Assembly (NCBI RefSeq): GCF_020320395.1
Contig: NZ_JAEDAH010000097.1
Location: forward strand, 1-64,000
DNA: 64,000 bases
From: Thalassolituus marinus
GTDB lineage: Bacteria > Pseudomonadota > Gammaproteobacteria > Pseudomonadales > Oceanobacteraceae
Direction of reading: 5' to 3'
In this document: positions 1 to 9,135 of the stretch, piece by piece
How positions within the stretch are numbered: position 1 is the first letter of the stretch
How the letters are laid out: each line of letters opens with the position of its first letter
Notes under the pieces: generated by a model
What the model saw: only the letters and a program-made list of their open reading frames with translations
Told to the model about the DNA's origin: nothing
The model's database searches: none
Made by a program: the position numbers and the translations under genes

Positions 1-69
1 GAGAATGGCGTATGGGTACCGGGACAACGACTACTTCTTTTTGAAAATCAAAGCGGCGTTTCCCGGTAA
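1..69 (+). CDS. C-terminal end of an unrecognised protein (partial)
   Basis: The window opens inside an open frame that codes for 22 residues ending in GVSR and stops with TAA at 67-69. The tail has alternating hydrophobic residues (VWVPGQRLLLF), as at the end of a small beta-barrel or OB-fold domain. That is too little to name a family. The start lies outside the window. Confidence 0.45.
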   Translation, partial: ENGVWVPGQRLLLFENQSGVSR

Positions 70-75
70 AGTGCG

Positions 76-204
76 ATGAACCTTATTTCAGCGCTGTCTG
101 CGTTGCTGCCGGAAAGCATTACCGCCGTCGTCATGGCGCAACTGGCCTGCTCTGCTCTTTGCCTGCTTTTGATCTGGACCCGCCCGAAAGACTCAACCGG
201 TTAA
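76..204 (+). CDS. possible small single-span membrane protein, 42 aa
   Basis: An ATG seven bases after the preceding stop opens a 42-codon frame ending at TAA 202-204. The product has a hydrophobic stretch at about residues 14-34 (ITAVVMAQLACSALCLLLIW) followed by a short charged tail, TRPKDSTG, so it could be a one-span inner-membrane peptide. No strong Shine-Dalgarno sequence precedes it. It could instead be a chance frame, or a continuation of the upstream gene if the upstream stop is a sequencing error. No family recognised. Confidence 0.3.
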   Translation: MNLISALSALLPESITAVVMAQLACSALCLLLIWTRPKDSTG

Positions 205-208
205 GTGT

Positions 209-496
209 TCAATCGCCCTGGCGCGTACGCTTGCGGAAATGGGCAACACAGTCGGTGTTGACCAGCGTGAAGATGGTGTAGTGCTTATCGCCGTAACGCA
301 CGTAACTGGCCACTTCCTTGAAGCGGCTGGGATGGTGAACCTTCTGCACCCTGGCCGGATGAAAGATCTCTCCTTTCTGACGGAAGTAACTCAGTGCCTT
401 TTCATCGCCGGCAGCCTTAGCATCCTTGTCACGGCAAATGTCCTCAGCCTGAGCAAGCAATGGCGTGAAAATAAGCAATAGTATGAATGTTCTCAT
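209..496 (-). CDS. small secreted protein of unknown function
   Basis: 95 residues. The N-terminus is a typical Sec signal peptide (MRTFILLLIFTPLLAQA, cleavage likely after AQA). The mature chain is short and basic with two cysteines (DICRDKD near its start and NTDC near its end) that could form one disulfide. A GGGAG sits almost directly against the ATG, which is unusually tight for a ribosome binding site. The gene converges on the small frame to its left and is separated from the next minus-strand gene by a terminator. I recognise no domain; a periplasmic location is the only supported inference. Confidence 0.6.
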   Translation of the reverse strand: MRTFILLLIFTPLLAQAEDICRDKDAKAAGDEKALSYFRQKGEIFHPARVQKVHHPSRFKEVASYVRYGDKHYTIFTLVNTDCVAHFRKRTRQGD

Positions 497-531
497 TCTC
501 CCAGTTTAGACAACTCCCCTGACTACAGACG

Positions 532-564
532 AAAAAAAACCGCAGTTCCCATCCAGAACTGCGG
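532..564 (-). terminator. Rho-independent terminator of the yccA-like gene
   Basis: On the minus strand, a 9-bp perfect stem CCGCAGTTC/GAACTGCGG with a 7-base loop is followed by eight T residues. It lies about 35 bases past the stop of the Bax-inhibitor-1 gene. Confidence 0.85.
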
Positions 565-600
565 CCAACTTCTCGAGCACAGAGAATTCCTAAAGGGGTT

Positions 601-1320
601 TTACTCGTCCGAACCCATCACACCCAGAATCTGAAGCAGGCTCAGGAACAGGTTGTAGATCGATACGTACAGAGTTACGGTCGCGGAGATGTAGTTGGTT
701 TCGCCGCCATGAATAATCGCACTGGTCTGGTAAGCGATCAGGCCGCTCATCAGCAGGACGAACATGCCAGATACCGCCAGCGACACCATTGGCAGACCCA
801 TGAAGATATTGGCAATAGACAGCACAAATGCCATCAGAATACCTACCGTCAGAGTCTTACCCATGCCGCTCAGTTCCTTGCCAGTAGCAAGTACCCAACC
901 GGACATCGCGAAGAAGATCACACCAGTAGCACCCAGAGCGGTCATCACCATCTCTGTACCACCAGGCAGCTTGGCGTAGGCCGACACAATCGGTCCCAGC
1001 GTCAGGCCCATAAAGCCAGTCAGAGCAAATACCGATGCGATACCTGCCGCAGAGTTCTTGGTCTTTTCAACCAGGAACAGCAAGCCGAAATAGCCCACCA
1101 GAGTCAGAATCAGACCCGGGTGCGGCCAGTTAAAGGCCATAGACATACCCGCTACCGCAGCGCTGAATACCAGTGTCATAGACAGCAGTGCGTAAGTGTT
1201 TCGCAGAACCTTGCGGCCATCCGTAGCAACCTCGTAGGTGTTACCCTGAGGGGCTGCATCCAGAACCACAGGCTCTGCATGAGAATTTGATTTCATATTC
1301 AGATAATCAGGACGGTTCAT
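601..1320 (-). CDS. Bax inhibitor-1 / YccA family inner-membrane protein
   Basis: A 239-residue polytopic protein with about seven hydrophobic segments and short loops. It matches the UPF0005/Bax-inhibitor-1 family in length and in features such as the C-terminal half with LYVSIYNLFLSLLQILG. Members such as E. coli YccA and YbhL are inner-membrane proteins; YccA modulates FtsH proteolysis, and others act as leak channels. The frame can extend to a TTG two codons earlier, but the ATG at 1320 has CAGGAG at a suitable distance and is preferred. It is monocistronic, with its own terminator, and divergent from the LysR-type gene. The choice between YccA and YbhL is not resolved. Confidence 0.85.
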   Translation of the reverse strand: MNRPDYLNMKSNSHAEPVVLDAAPQGNTYEVATDGRKVLRNTYALLSMTLVFSAAVAGMSMAFNWPHPGLILTLVGYFGLLFLVEKTKNSAAGIASVFALTGFMGLTLGPIVSAYAKLPGGTEMVMTALGATGVIFFAMSGWVLATGKELSGMGKTLTVGILMAFVLSIANIFMGLPMVSLAVSGMFVLLMSGLIAYQTSAIIHGGETNYISATVTLYVSIYNLFLSLLQILGVMGSDE

Positions 1321-1430
1321 TTTCAACTCCTGTTGATCAATTGAAAATCATTGTAGTCAGCGTCAATAGAAAATAATATTCGAATTATCTTAAGCTATTT
1401 GTTCGGTTTTTTCGAGCAGTTGAGGTTTAT

Positions 1431-2333
1431 GTGAAACGCCTGAACTACAAGCATCTGCAGTATTTTCACGCGGTGGCGGAAGAAGGAAGCGTTCACGCCG
1501 CCGCTCGCCGTCTCAATGTGACGCCACAAACCATCAGTGGTCAGTTACGCCTGCTGGAAGACCAGCTCGGTAATCAACTGTTCGCCAAGGCGGGTCGGGG
1601 CCTGGAACTAACGGATGCCGGTCGGGTTGTACTCGATTACACGCGCGAGATGTTCCGCCTTGGTGACGAACTGCAGGAAGTAATGCATCAGGGAACCGCT
1701 GAACGTCCGGCAGAGTTTCGCGTTGGCATCGTGGACGCACTGCCAAAATCTATCGCGCACCGCCTGCTGACACCGGCACTGACCGGTCCTGGACGTATGC
1801 GCATCATCTGCCATGAAGAGCAGATGCCAGTGCTGTTGGGCGAACTGGCCGTGCACCGCCTTGATCTGGTACTGGCCGACAGCCCCATCCCCTCTGGTAT
1901 GAATGTGCGCTGTTTCAATCACCTGCTTGGCCGCAGCCCGCTGGCGTGCTTTGCCGCCCCAAGCCTTCTGCAGGAATATCCGGGAAGCTTTCCCGCCTGC
2001 CTGCATGACGCTCCATTGTTACTGCCTACTGATAACGCCTCAGGTCTGCGTACAGAACTACTCAGCTGGCTCAACCGCATGCAGCTGAGCGTACGCATCA
2101 GTGGTGAGTTCGACGATTCAGCCTTGCTGCAGGCATTTGGTAGTGAAGGTCATGGGTTCTTCTTTGCTCCATCAGCCATTCGCGACGAAATATGTCATCA
2201 GTTCGGCGTGCATTGCATCGGCGAGGTAGAAGATCTGGTACAGGAGTTTTATGCCATTTCTGCCGAGCGGAAGATCAGTCACCAGGCGGTGCGGGAAATT
2301 ACCGACAAGGCGACTGATACGTTATTCAGTTAA
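1431..2333 (+). CDS. nhaR: LysR-type regulator, NhaR-like
   Basis: 300 residues. An N-terminal winged helix-turn-helix spans about residues 4-63 (AAARRLNVTPQTISGQLRLL) and a LysR substrate-binding domain covers about 90-290. The recognition helix (TPQTISGQ), the KAGRGLE turn and GEFDDSALLQAFG closely follow E. coli NhaR, which activates the Na+/H+ antiporter gene nhaA and pgaABCD. Translation starts at GTG with TGAGG five bases upstream; an overlapping ATG at 1429 is out of frame. No nhaA lies next to it, so its target must be elsewhere. It ends three bases from the end of the convergent adeT-like gene, with no terminator between them. Confidence 0.8.
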   Translation: MKRLNYKHLQYFHAVAEEGSVHAAARRLNVTPQTISGQLRLLEDQLGNQLFAKAGRGLELTDAGRVVLDYTREMFRLGDELQEVMHQGTAERPAEFRVGIVDALPKSIAHRLLTPALTGPGRMRIICHEEQMPVLLGELAVHRLDLVLADSPIPSGMNVRCFNHLLGRSPLACFAAPSLLQEYPGSFPACLHDAPLLLPTDNASGLRTELLSWLNRMQLSVRISGEFDDSALLQAFGSEGHGFFFAPSAIRDEICHQFGVHCIGEVEDLVQEFYAISAERKISHQAVREITDKATDTLFS

Positions 2334-2336
2334 GTA

Positions 2337-3455
2337 TTACTCAACCGGGTTAACACACTCCGTGCGTTGCGGATCAGTTTTGCAGCGCACCTTACGTGCC
2401 AGCTTCAGCATACTGGCGTCGTAGTCACCACGATCCCGCATGTACAAACGCAGCTTCTGCATGCGCTGTTCAAAAGCAGACTGATCAAGCTGTGCCATGT
2501 CACGCCACAGACTGGCGCGAATATTGGTACGTTCCTTTTCCAGGCGTTTCACGTACTGCGGAAACTTAAACAGAAAGTCTTCGCGCAGCATCTGAGCAAG
2601 CTCAGTCGGGAAGCGCTCCTGGCGCCCGATCAGCTGGATTGTCGACTGTGATAACGGGTAGTTGAGAATTTTAACCTCTTCCCCGGCCTGCCCTGCTCCT
2701 GCGGCGTAGAAGGCCACCAGCGGCGCCAGCATGCTGTCACTCTGACCCGATACGAACTGCTGCACAATGCCCAGCTGCTCGCCACCCGACACAACCGCTT
2801 TCAGCTGTTTGCCCAGAGTCTGCAGCGACTGGTCATGCTGAGGCACCGCTATTGTTTTTCCGCTCAGACTGCCCGGGCCAGAAATATCTTCGCTGCGTGC
2901 GAACAGGTAATTCTCTCCCAGCGAAGCAACCCCCATCACCACATAGCCATTGCCTTCGAGCCTGTCCGCCATTTTCGGACTGGCCATTACCTGAATGAGG
3001 GTCTGCAGGTGGTTGGTATCCGGGACTGCACCCAGCGCTTCGACCGTGCCGGCGAAACGATTGAATTCCAGCGCACGGCTGCCGCTCATCAGGGCTGCAT
3101 CGCAAGTACCGTTTTTCAGATCATTTATCAGTTCTGATTCGGTCTGATAAGGCACCACCGTAAGTTGCAGACCATAGTGCAATGAACGCAGCGTCTGATC
3201 CTCTACCGTCGCGTATACCGGACCGGATTTACCGAGCATATCCCAGACGCAGAAACTGCGAACGATCTTGCCCCCCTCCAGCTGATCACCATACAGTTGA
3301 CGCAGTGCCCGAATACGCTTTTCCAGCGGCAGGTGCTGCCCCATCACGGTTGCGCGCCGCCGCTCCTTCTTGCGATCGCTTAAATCATCGGCTGCCTGGG
3401 TGACAGGTGCCAGTAACGTCAGCGACACCAGTAACAGGCTGAGTATCCCTTTCAT
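2337..3455 (-). CDS. AdeT1/2-like periplasmic solute-binding protein
   Basis: 372 residues from the ATG at 3455, which directly precedes a clear signal peptide (MKGILSLLLVSLTLLAPVTQA); an in-frame upstream extension to 3575 is hydrophilic and unlikely. The mature protein has the core of the AdeT1/2 'putative solute-binding' family: FCVWDMLGKSGP near its start, NGTCDAALMSGSRALEFNRF, and a GKTIAVPQHD segment. Acinetobacter AdeT proteins were first called RND efflux components, but the fold is that of a TRAP-type periplasmic binding protein, and that role is safer. Two C-terminal cysteines (RCKTDPQRTEC) could pair. No transporter subunit lies nearby, so the partner is unknown. Confidence 0.75.
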   Translation of the reverse strand: MKGILSLLLVSLTLLAPVTQAADDLSDRKKERRRATVMGQHLPLEKRIRALRQLYGDQLEGGKIVRSFCVWDMLGKSGPVYATVEDQTLRSLHYGLQLTVVPYQTESELINDLKNGTCDAALMSGSRALEFNRFAGTVEALGAVPDTNHLQTLIQVMASPKMADRLEGNGYVVMGVASLGENYLFARSEDISGPGSLSGKTIAVPQHDQSLQTLGKQLKAVVSGGEQLGIVQQFVSGQSDSMLAPLVAFYAAGAGQAGEEVKILNYPLSQSTIQLIGRQERFPTELAQMLREDFLFKFPQYVKRLEKERTNIRASLWRDMAQLDQSAFEQRMQKLRLYMRDRGDYDASMLKLARKVRCKTDPQRTECVNPVE

Positions 3456-3710
3456 TGTTATGTTCCCAACAGAGTGTGGTGAGTCATTATTATCAGGCCG
3501 GGCATTAGATAAACGCCGTCCTGATCTAACAATGTGGCTTTGCGCCATACAACGGTGAATTGCGGCCATCGCCACACAATGGCCCGAATTACTGTACAGA
3601 TCGGCCTTTGCTGAGCATAAGTTCAGCTATTTACGAATTTTTACAGCACGCCGGAAAGGAAATGTTTAACGTGGTCTGACAGTTAAAATAAAAATAACAG
3701 GGAACAGTCT

Positions 3711-5345
3711 ATGCAGGTTAAAACACCGCTCGAGATGCTTTATCACTGGGAAAAGACCACGCCGGATGACGTATACCTGCGTCAGCCCGTTGACGGTATT
3801 TTTCATGAGCTGAGCTGGAAACAGGTCGCCGAACAGGTGCGACGAATCGCCAGTGCACTGATCGCTCAGAACTACGAGCAAGGCAGCCATATTGCCATTC
3901 TGTCGAAAAACTGCGCCGAGTGGTTTATCACCGATCTGGCCATAGCCATGGCCGGTCATGTATCGGTGCCGATTTACGCCACCGCAGGTCAGGAAACGAT
4001 TCGCTATGTGCTGACTCACAGTAACTGTAAAGCCATTTTCGTTGGCAAACTGGATGACACCATCAATCAGTGCGCAGCCATCGATGAGAGCATAACCCGC
4101 TTCGCGTTCCCCTACGGAGATATTCCGGCTCATTACCGCTGGCATGAATTACTGCAACAACCCGCATTGGCAAGTTCGCCGATTCCAGCTGCCAACGATG
4201 TGATGACCATCATCTACACCTCGGGCAGCACCGGAAACCCGAAAGGGGTTATTAACACGTTCGGCTCGTACGCCTGGAGTTGCCAGGCACTGGCCGACAC
4301 GCTGAAAGTAACGAATAAAGAACGCATGCTGAGCTATCTGCCACTGGCGCATATCACTGAGCGCGTTTATGTGGAGGGTGCCAGCCTGTACAACGGCTTT
4401 TCCGTGTCTTTCGTCGAATCGCTGGATACCTTCGCCGACAACCTGCGCGAAGTTTCTCCAACCATTTTCATTTCAGTACCACGCCTGTGGACACGTTTCC
4501 AGATGGGTGTGCTGGCCAAAGTCCCACCAGCCAAACTGAACCGTTTGCTTAGCATTCCAATCATCAGGACACTGGTCGCCCGAAAAATTCGCAAACAGTT
4601 GGGCTTTGGTGATACCCGCCTGTTCGGTTCAGGTTCGGCACCGATATCACCTGCAACGATTCACTGGTATGAAAAGCTCGGCATTCAGATCTGTGAAGGC
4701 TGGGGTATGTCTGAAAACAATGGTCTTGGCACGACCAGCTATCCATTCCGACACGAGAAAATCGGCACCATTGGCCGGGCTTATGAAGGTGTTGGTCTGC
4801 GTATTTCTGATGACGGAGAGATCCAGCTGAAAGGCCCGTGTGTGATGCAGGAGTATTACCTGGAGCCTGAAAAAACAGCCGAAGCATTCACTGACGATGG
4901 CTGGCTGCGCACGGGTGACAAAGGCGAAATAGACAGCGAAGGCTACGTTAAAATCACCGGCCGTTTGAAGGAAATATTCAAGACAGCGAAAGGTAAGTAT
5001 GTAGCCCCGGTACCGATTGAATCACTGCTGATGGAAAACCCGTTGATTGAGCAGATCTGTGTTACTGGCAGTAATCTCAAGCAACCTGTTGCTCTGGTAG
5101 TACTGACCCCGGAAGCAAAAGCTCATGATAGCTCGCATATTCGCCACAGCCTTGAGAAAACGCTGAAAAAGGTTAACGCCAAGCTGGAAAGTCATGCACG
5201 ACTCGACAGCCTGATCGTTATAAACGACAGCTGGAGCGTGGAAAATGGCTTGCTGACCCCCACTCTGAAAATCAAACGCCATCTGATTGAAGGTAAATAT
5301 CAGGATGTGATTCAGCAGAACCACACCCAGGCGGTGGTTGTTTAA
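3711..5345 (+). CDS. AMP-binding acyl-CoA synthetase-like protein
   Basis: 544 residues of the ANL adenylating superfamily. The phosphate-binding loop IIYTSGSTGNPKGV lies at 167-180, the adenine-binding GWGMSENNG in the middle, the DGWLRTGDKGEID motif at about 400, and the hinge and catalytic region follows (ITGRLKEIFKTAKGKYVAP). It is closest to bacterial long-chain acyl-CoA ligases, which activate fatty acids to acyl-AMP and then acyl-CoA, but the substrate cannot be read from sequence. A CAGGGA ribosome binding site precedes the ATG. It is divergent from the adeT-like gene across a 255-base region in which I see no further gene. Confidence 0.8.
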   Translation: MQVKTPLEMLYHWEKTTPDDVYLRQPVDGIFHELSWKQVAEQVRRIASALIAQNYEQGSHIAILSKNCAEWFITDLAIAMAGHVSVPIYATAGQETIRYVLTHSNCKAIFVGKLDDTINQCAAIDESITRFAFPYGDIPAHYRWHELLQQPALASSPIPAANDVMTIIYTSGSTGNPKGVINTFGSYAWSCQALADTLKVTNKERMLSYLPLAHITERVYVEGASLYNGFSVSFVESLDTFADNLREVSPTIFISVPRLWTRFQMGVLAKVPPAKLNRLLSIPIIRTLVARKIRKQLGFGDTRLFGSGSAPISPATIHWYEKLGIQICEGWGMSENNGLGTTSYPFRHEKIGTIGRAYEGVGLRISDDGEIQLKGPCVMQEYYLEPEKTAEAFTDDGWLRTGDKGEIDSEGYVKITGRLKEIFKTAKGKYVAPVPIESLLMENPLIEQICVTGSNLKQPVALVVLTPEAKAHDSSHIRHSLEKTLKKVNAKLESHARLDSLIVINDSWSVENGLLTPTLKIKRHLIEGKYQDVIQQNHTQAVVV

Positions 5346-5374
5346 GCAGAAATCGTTGGCCCGGAACTGGCCGG

Positions 5375-6226
5375 TTACTCGCCGGCCAGCTCTTCACTTT
5401 TCCATACGCCCTGCTCGCCTCCAAGACGTTCAGCCAGCTGCGGCAGCAGTTCATCCATTTTATTTTTTAACGTCCATGGTGGATTAATCACAATCATGCC
5501 AGACGATGTCATACCACGGCCTTCGGTATCTGCGCTCAGCCCGAGCTCGAATAACTGAATGCGCGGGATACCGGTCTTCTTCAGTCCCTGAACCATCTGC
5601 TCAATACGCGCACGATCAACCACCGGATACCACAGAGCATAAATGCCAGTGGCAAATCGTCGATGTGCTTTTTCCAGTGTTGATACCACGGTGTCGTAAT
5701 CGCTTTTCACTTCGTACGGCGGATCAATCAGTACCAGTCCGCGGCGCTCCTTCGGCGGCAATGCGGCGACCAGCCCCTTGAAACCATCCGATTTGGATAC
5801 CGTAATACGACGGTCACGGCGCATCAGTTCATCCAGGCGCTGATGGTCCTGCGGGTGTAATTCAAACAGCTGTGCCCTGTCCTGCTCACGCAGCATAATC
5901 TGTGCAATACGCGGTGAACCAGGGTACAGACTGTCAGGCGAAATACTGCTGCGGTCATATTCCGGCTTCACCTGAGCAACCACTTGCAGATAGTCTTCAC
6001 AGCCTGCCACGGGTCTGGCTTTCAGGCGGGTAATGCCCGTTTCATATTCCGCATTCTTTTCCGCTTCTTCACTGTTAAAAGAATACAGACCAGCTCCGGA
6101 GTGCGTGTCGATGTACACAAAGGGTTTATCTTTCTGCTGCAGATAGCTGAGGATATCGACCTGAATCAGGTGTTTCAGTACATCGGCGAAATTGCCGGCG
6201 TGAAAAGCGTGACGATAGCTGAGCAT
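5375..6226 (-). CDS. rlmJ: 23S rRNA (adenine(2030)-N6)-methyltransferase
   Basis: 283 residues matching RlmJ over its full length. The N-terminal MLSYRHAFHAGNFADVLKH is diagnostic, the SAM-binding turn DTHSGAGLY is at 40-48, and the N6-adenine catalytic motif appears as DPPYE at about 168-172. RlmJ methylates A2030 of 23S rRNA in helix 72. The gene stands alone, convergent with the AMP-ligase and separated from secF by a terminator. Confidence 0.93.
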   Translation of the reverse strand: MLSYRHAFHAGNFADVLKHLIQVDILSYLQQKDKPFVYIDTHSGAGLYSFNSEEAEKNAEYETGITRLKARPVAGCEDYLQVVAQVKPEYDRSSISPDSLYPGSPRIAQIMLREQDRAQLFELHPQDHQRLDELMRRDRRITVSKSDGFKGLVAALPPKERRGLVLIDPPYEVKSDYDTVVSTLEKAHRRFATGIYALWYPVVDRARIEQMVQGLKKTGIPRIQLFELGLSADTEGRGMTSSGMIVINPPWTLKNKMDELLPQLAERLGGEQGVWKSEELAGE

Positions 6227-6254
6227 AAATGACCTGTGCTAGCGGATAAAAACG

Positions 6255-6281
6255 AAAAAACGCACCCGAAGATGCGTTTTT
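6255..6281 (-). terminator. Terminator of the queA-tgt-yajC-secDF operon
   Basis: Read on the minus strand, ACGCATC and GGTGCGT pair around a UUCG tetraloop and are followed by a run of T. The hairpin lies just after the secF stop and before the rlmJ start. Confidence 0.8.
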
Positions 6282-6298
6282 ATTAGGTTGACGTTGCC

Positions 6299-7210
6299 TT
6301 ATGGGCGGTCGTCGATTTCTTCCACTTCTGGTGGAATAAGGTCTTCGCGACTGATGTTCATACTCATCAGGATGCTGGAAGCCACGAATACCGATGAATA
6401 GGTACCCACGACAACACCGATCATCAGTGCGACAGAGAAGTTGTGAATGATATCACCGCCCACAACCATCAGCGCCAGCAGCACCAGGGCTGTGGTTAAG
6501 GAAGTCATAATGGTACGACCCAACGTCTGATTGATGGAGAAGTTAATCACTTCAGCGGCGTCGCCACGGCGCAGCACGCGGAAGTTTTCACGAATATGGT
6601 CCGATACCACGATGGTATCATTCAGCGAGTAACCGATAACCGCCAGCAATGCTGCCATTACCGTCAGGTCGAACTCCCACTGGAACAGCGAGAACAGACC
6701 GATAATGATGATGACATCGTGGAACAAGGCAGCCACAGCACCGACTGAGAATTTGAACTGGAAGCGTGCCGCCACGTAAATCATCACGATAAACAGTGCC
6801 AGCAACAACGCCAGACCACCTTCGTCACGCAGCTCTTCACCAACCTGGGCGCCCACAAACTCACTGCGCAGCAGCGTCAGCTGGTTACCGGCGGATTCCT
6901 GCTGCAGAACAGCCAGAACCTCATTGCCCAGATTATCTCGGAAGGCTTCCGACATACGCACCAGCACGTCGGTTTCAGAGCCGAAGTTCTGCACCGTAAC
7001 ATCACGGTAGCCAGCGTTATTCAGGGTGGAGGTAATCTTATCCAGCGCTTCTGCATTTTCGTACTGAACTTCCAGCAACGTACCACCGGTAAAATCCAGC
7101 CCCAGATTCAGACCACGGGTGGCGATGGAGGCCACCGACACCACGATCAGCAACAACGACAGAATCATTGCCGCCTTACGCAGGCGCATAAAATCAAAAT
7201 TGGTGTTCAT
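6299..7210 (-). CDS. secF: Protein translocase subunit SecF
   Basis: 303 residues, slightly shorter than E. coli SecF (323). It has one N-terminal membrane span, a periplasmic domain, then five spans. The signature GLNLGLDFTGGTLLEVQ is near residue 33, and the conserved GYSLNDTIVVSDHIREN and FSINQTLGRTIMTS segments follow. SecF pairs with SecD and uses the proton-motive force to finish Sec-dependent export. Its ATG overlaps the secD stop (ATGA), which implies coupled translation. Confidence 0.97.
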   Translation of the reverse strand: MNTNFDFMRLRKAAMILSLLLIVVSVASIATRGLNLGLDFTGGTLLEVQYENAEALDKITSTLNNAGYRDVTVQNFGSETDVLVRMSEAFRDNLGNEVLAVLQQESAGNQLTLLRSEFVGAQVGEELRDEGGLALLLALFIVMIYVAARFQFKFSVGAVAALFHDVIIIIGLFSLFQWEFDLTVMAALLAVIGYSLNDTIVVSDHIRENFRVLRRGDAAEVINFSINQTLGRTIMTSLTTALVLLALMVVGGDIIHNFSVALMIGVVVGTYSSVFVASSILMSMNISREDLIPPEVEEIDDRP

Positions 7211-9063
7211 ACGCGACCTCCGATGGACAGTGAATCAATGCGACGACCACCATAAATCGCGTTAACAATCGCACGGGTCAGCATGATGGCAGTAAACATG
7301 GAGGTGATAATGCCGAATGACAGGGTAACGGCGAAACCTTTCACCGGACCAGTACCGACTGCGAACAGAATAACGGCAACGATCAGAGTGGTCAGGTTGG
7401 CATCGAAAATGGTCAGGAAAGCACGGTTATAACCTTCATTGATGGCTTGCTGCGGTGAGCGGCCCGCCTTAAGTTCTTCTCGAATACGCGAGAAAATCAG
7501 TACATTGGCATCCACCGCCATACCGACGGTCAATACGATACCAGCAATACCCGGTAACGTCAGCGTGGCACCAATCATCGACATCAGTGCAATCAGAATG
7601 ACAATGTTGGCCAGCAGCGCAATGTTCGCCACCATACCAAACAGGCGGTAGTAAATCGCCATCAGACCCAGCACCAGTGCCAGACCCAGAATCACGGAAT
7701 TTACACCCTGCTCAATGTTTTCTTTACCCAGGCTTGGACCAACGGTACGTTCTTCGACAAAGTACATCGGCGCTGCCAGAGCACCAGCACGCAGCAACAG
7801 CGCCAGCTCAGACGCTTCAGCAGACTCCAGACCGGTAATACGGAAGCTGTTGCCCAGCGTGCTCTGGATAGTTGCCAGAGAAATGATGGATTTTTCTACT
7901 ACCTGTACGGTCTTAGCGACTTCCTTGCCATCCACCACGTCATAGGTGGTTTTAGGCTTACGCTCTACAAACAGCACCGCCATGCGCTTGCCAACCGCTT
8001 TACGGGTGACCTGAGTCATCACCGCGCCGCCTTTGGAGTCCAGATCGATATTTACCTGTGGGAAACCATTTTCATCAAATGATGGCTGGGCGTTGGTCAC
8101 GCTGTCGCCGGTGGTGATGATTTTCTTTTCCAGCCGTGCGGTACGGCGCTCTTCGCTACGGAAACCATACTCTTCTGTTGCAAAGCGACTGGCACCTGGC
8201 TCAGCTTCGAGGCGGAACTCAAGGTTAGCGGCTTTACCCAGAATTTTTTTCGCTTCAGCAGTGTCCTGCACACCCGGCAGTTCCACTACGATGCGGTTAC
8301 GGCCCTGGCGCTGTACCAGAGGCTCAGCTACACCCAGTTCGTTAACCCGGTTACGCAGGGTCGTAAGGTTCTGTTTGATGGCGTAGTTTTCGAATTCTTT
8401 GATTTTCTGCTCGGTGATGGTCAGTACCAGATCGGCATATTCACCATCCTTTTCTTCACGCAGAAACTCAGGATAGTTGCGACTGATAAAGCTGCTGCCT
8501 TCACTGCGCACAGCTGCATCGACAAAACTGATAACGACTTTGCCATCGTCGAGCTGAATGCGGCGATAGCGCAGGTTTTCTTCACGCAGACGGTTACGGA
8601 ATTCTTCACGGTAGTTGGTCATTTTACCTTTCAGGTATTCTTCCATATCCACTTCCATCAGGAAGTGCACACCACCGCTCAGGTCCAGACCCAGGGTCAT
8701 CGGGCCAGCACCCATGTTCAGCAACCACTCTGGCGTGGTTGGCGCCAGGTTAAGAGCAACAATATATTCATCGCCCAATAAACGCTGCACTGCGTCTTTA
8801 GCCGGCAACTGATTGTCGGTTGCAGTCAGGCGAAACAGCGCAGTACTGCCCTTTACTTCCTCACCGAAAAATTCAATCTGCTTATCACCCAGAGCTTCTC
8901 GCACCTGACTGAGCACCTGCTCAGACATTTCAGCGCCAGAGCGTGCCGGAGTAACCTGGATCGCAGGATCAGGTGGATAAAGGTTAGGAGCGGCGTAAAT
9001 ACAGGCAAACACCAGTACCGCCATGATGAGGAGGTTTTTCCACAAAGGGTATTTATTGAGCAT
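7207..9063 (-). CDS. secD: Protein translocase subunit SecD
   Basis: 618 residues, the usual length for gammaproteobacterial SecD (615 in E. coli). An N-terminal span is followed by the large periplasmic domain with MTLGLDLSGGVHFLMEVD, then the C-terminal RND-like membrane region with AGIVLTVGMAVDANVLIFSR. It forms the SecDF complex with YajC and SecYEG. It is preceded by yajC at a 72-base gap that contains a hairpin, and followed by overlapping secF. Confidence 0.97.
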   Translation of the reverse strand: MLNKYPLWKNLLIMAVLVFACIYAAPNLYPPDPAIQVTPARSGAEMSEQVLSQVREALGDKQIEFFGEEVKGSTALFRLTATDNQLPAKDAVQRLLGDEYIVALNLAPTTPEWLLNMGAGPMTLGLDLSGGVHFLMEVDMEEYLKGKMTNYREEFRNRLREENLRYRRIQLDDGKVVISFVDAAVRSEGSSFISRNYPEFLREEKDGEYADLVLTITEQKIKEFENYAIKQNLTTLRNRVNELGVAEPLVQRQGRNRIVVELPGVQDTAEAKKILGKAANLEFRLEAEPGASRFATEEYGFRSEERRTARLEKKIITTGDSVTNAQPSFDENGFPQVNIDLDSKGGAVMTQVTRKAVGKRMAVLFVERKPKTTYDVVDGKEVAKTVQVVEKSIISLATIQSTLGNSFRITGLESAEASELALLLRAGALAAPMYFVEERTVGPSLGKENIEQGVNSVILGLALVLGLMAIYYRLFGMVANIALLANIVILIALMSMIGATLTLPGIAGIVLTVGMAVDANVLIFSRIREELKAGRSPQQAINEGYNRAFLTIFDANLTTLIVAVILFAVGTGPVKGFAVTLSFGIITSMFTAIMLTRAIVNAIYGGRRIDSLSIGGRV

Positions 9064-9095
9064 AGAACTGCCCTTGGTCCTTATTCTTAAAACAA

Positions 9096-9119
9096 AGACG
9101 GCCTCCGCGGAGACCGTCT
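9096..9119 (-). promoter_or_regulatory. GC-rich hairpin between yajC and secD, possible attenuator
   Basis: On the minus strand AGACGGTCTC pairs with GAGGCCGTCT (one G-U) around a CGCG loop and is followed by TTGTTTT. A second small hairpin, CTGAGTC/GACTCAG at 9125-9139, overlaps the yajC stop. The placement inside an operon suggests a partial terminator or an mRNA-stability element. The effect is inferred from structure only. Confidence 0.5.
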
Positions 9120-9135
9120 GTTGGCTGAGTCAGAC

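Noticed and set aside
709-1290. A 193-codon plus-strand frame antisense to the Bax-inhibitor-1 gene
   Set aside because: Composition is rich in His, Gln and Arg, as expected from reading the complement of a membrane-protein gene.
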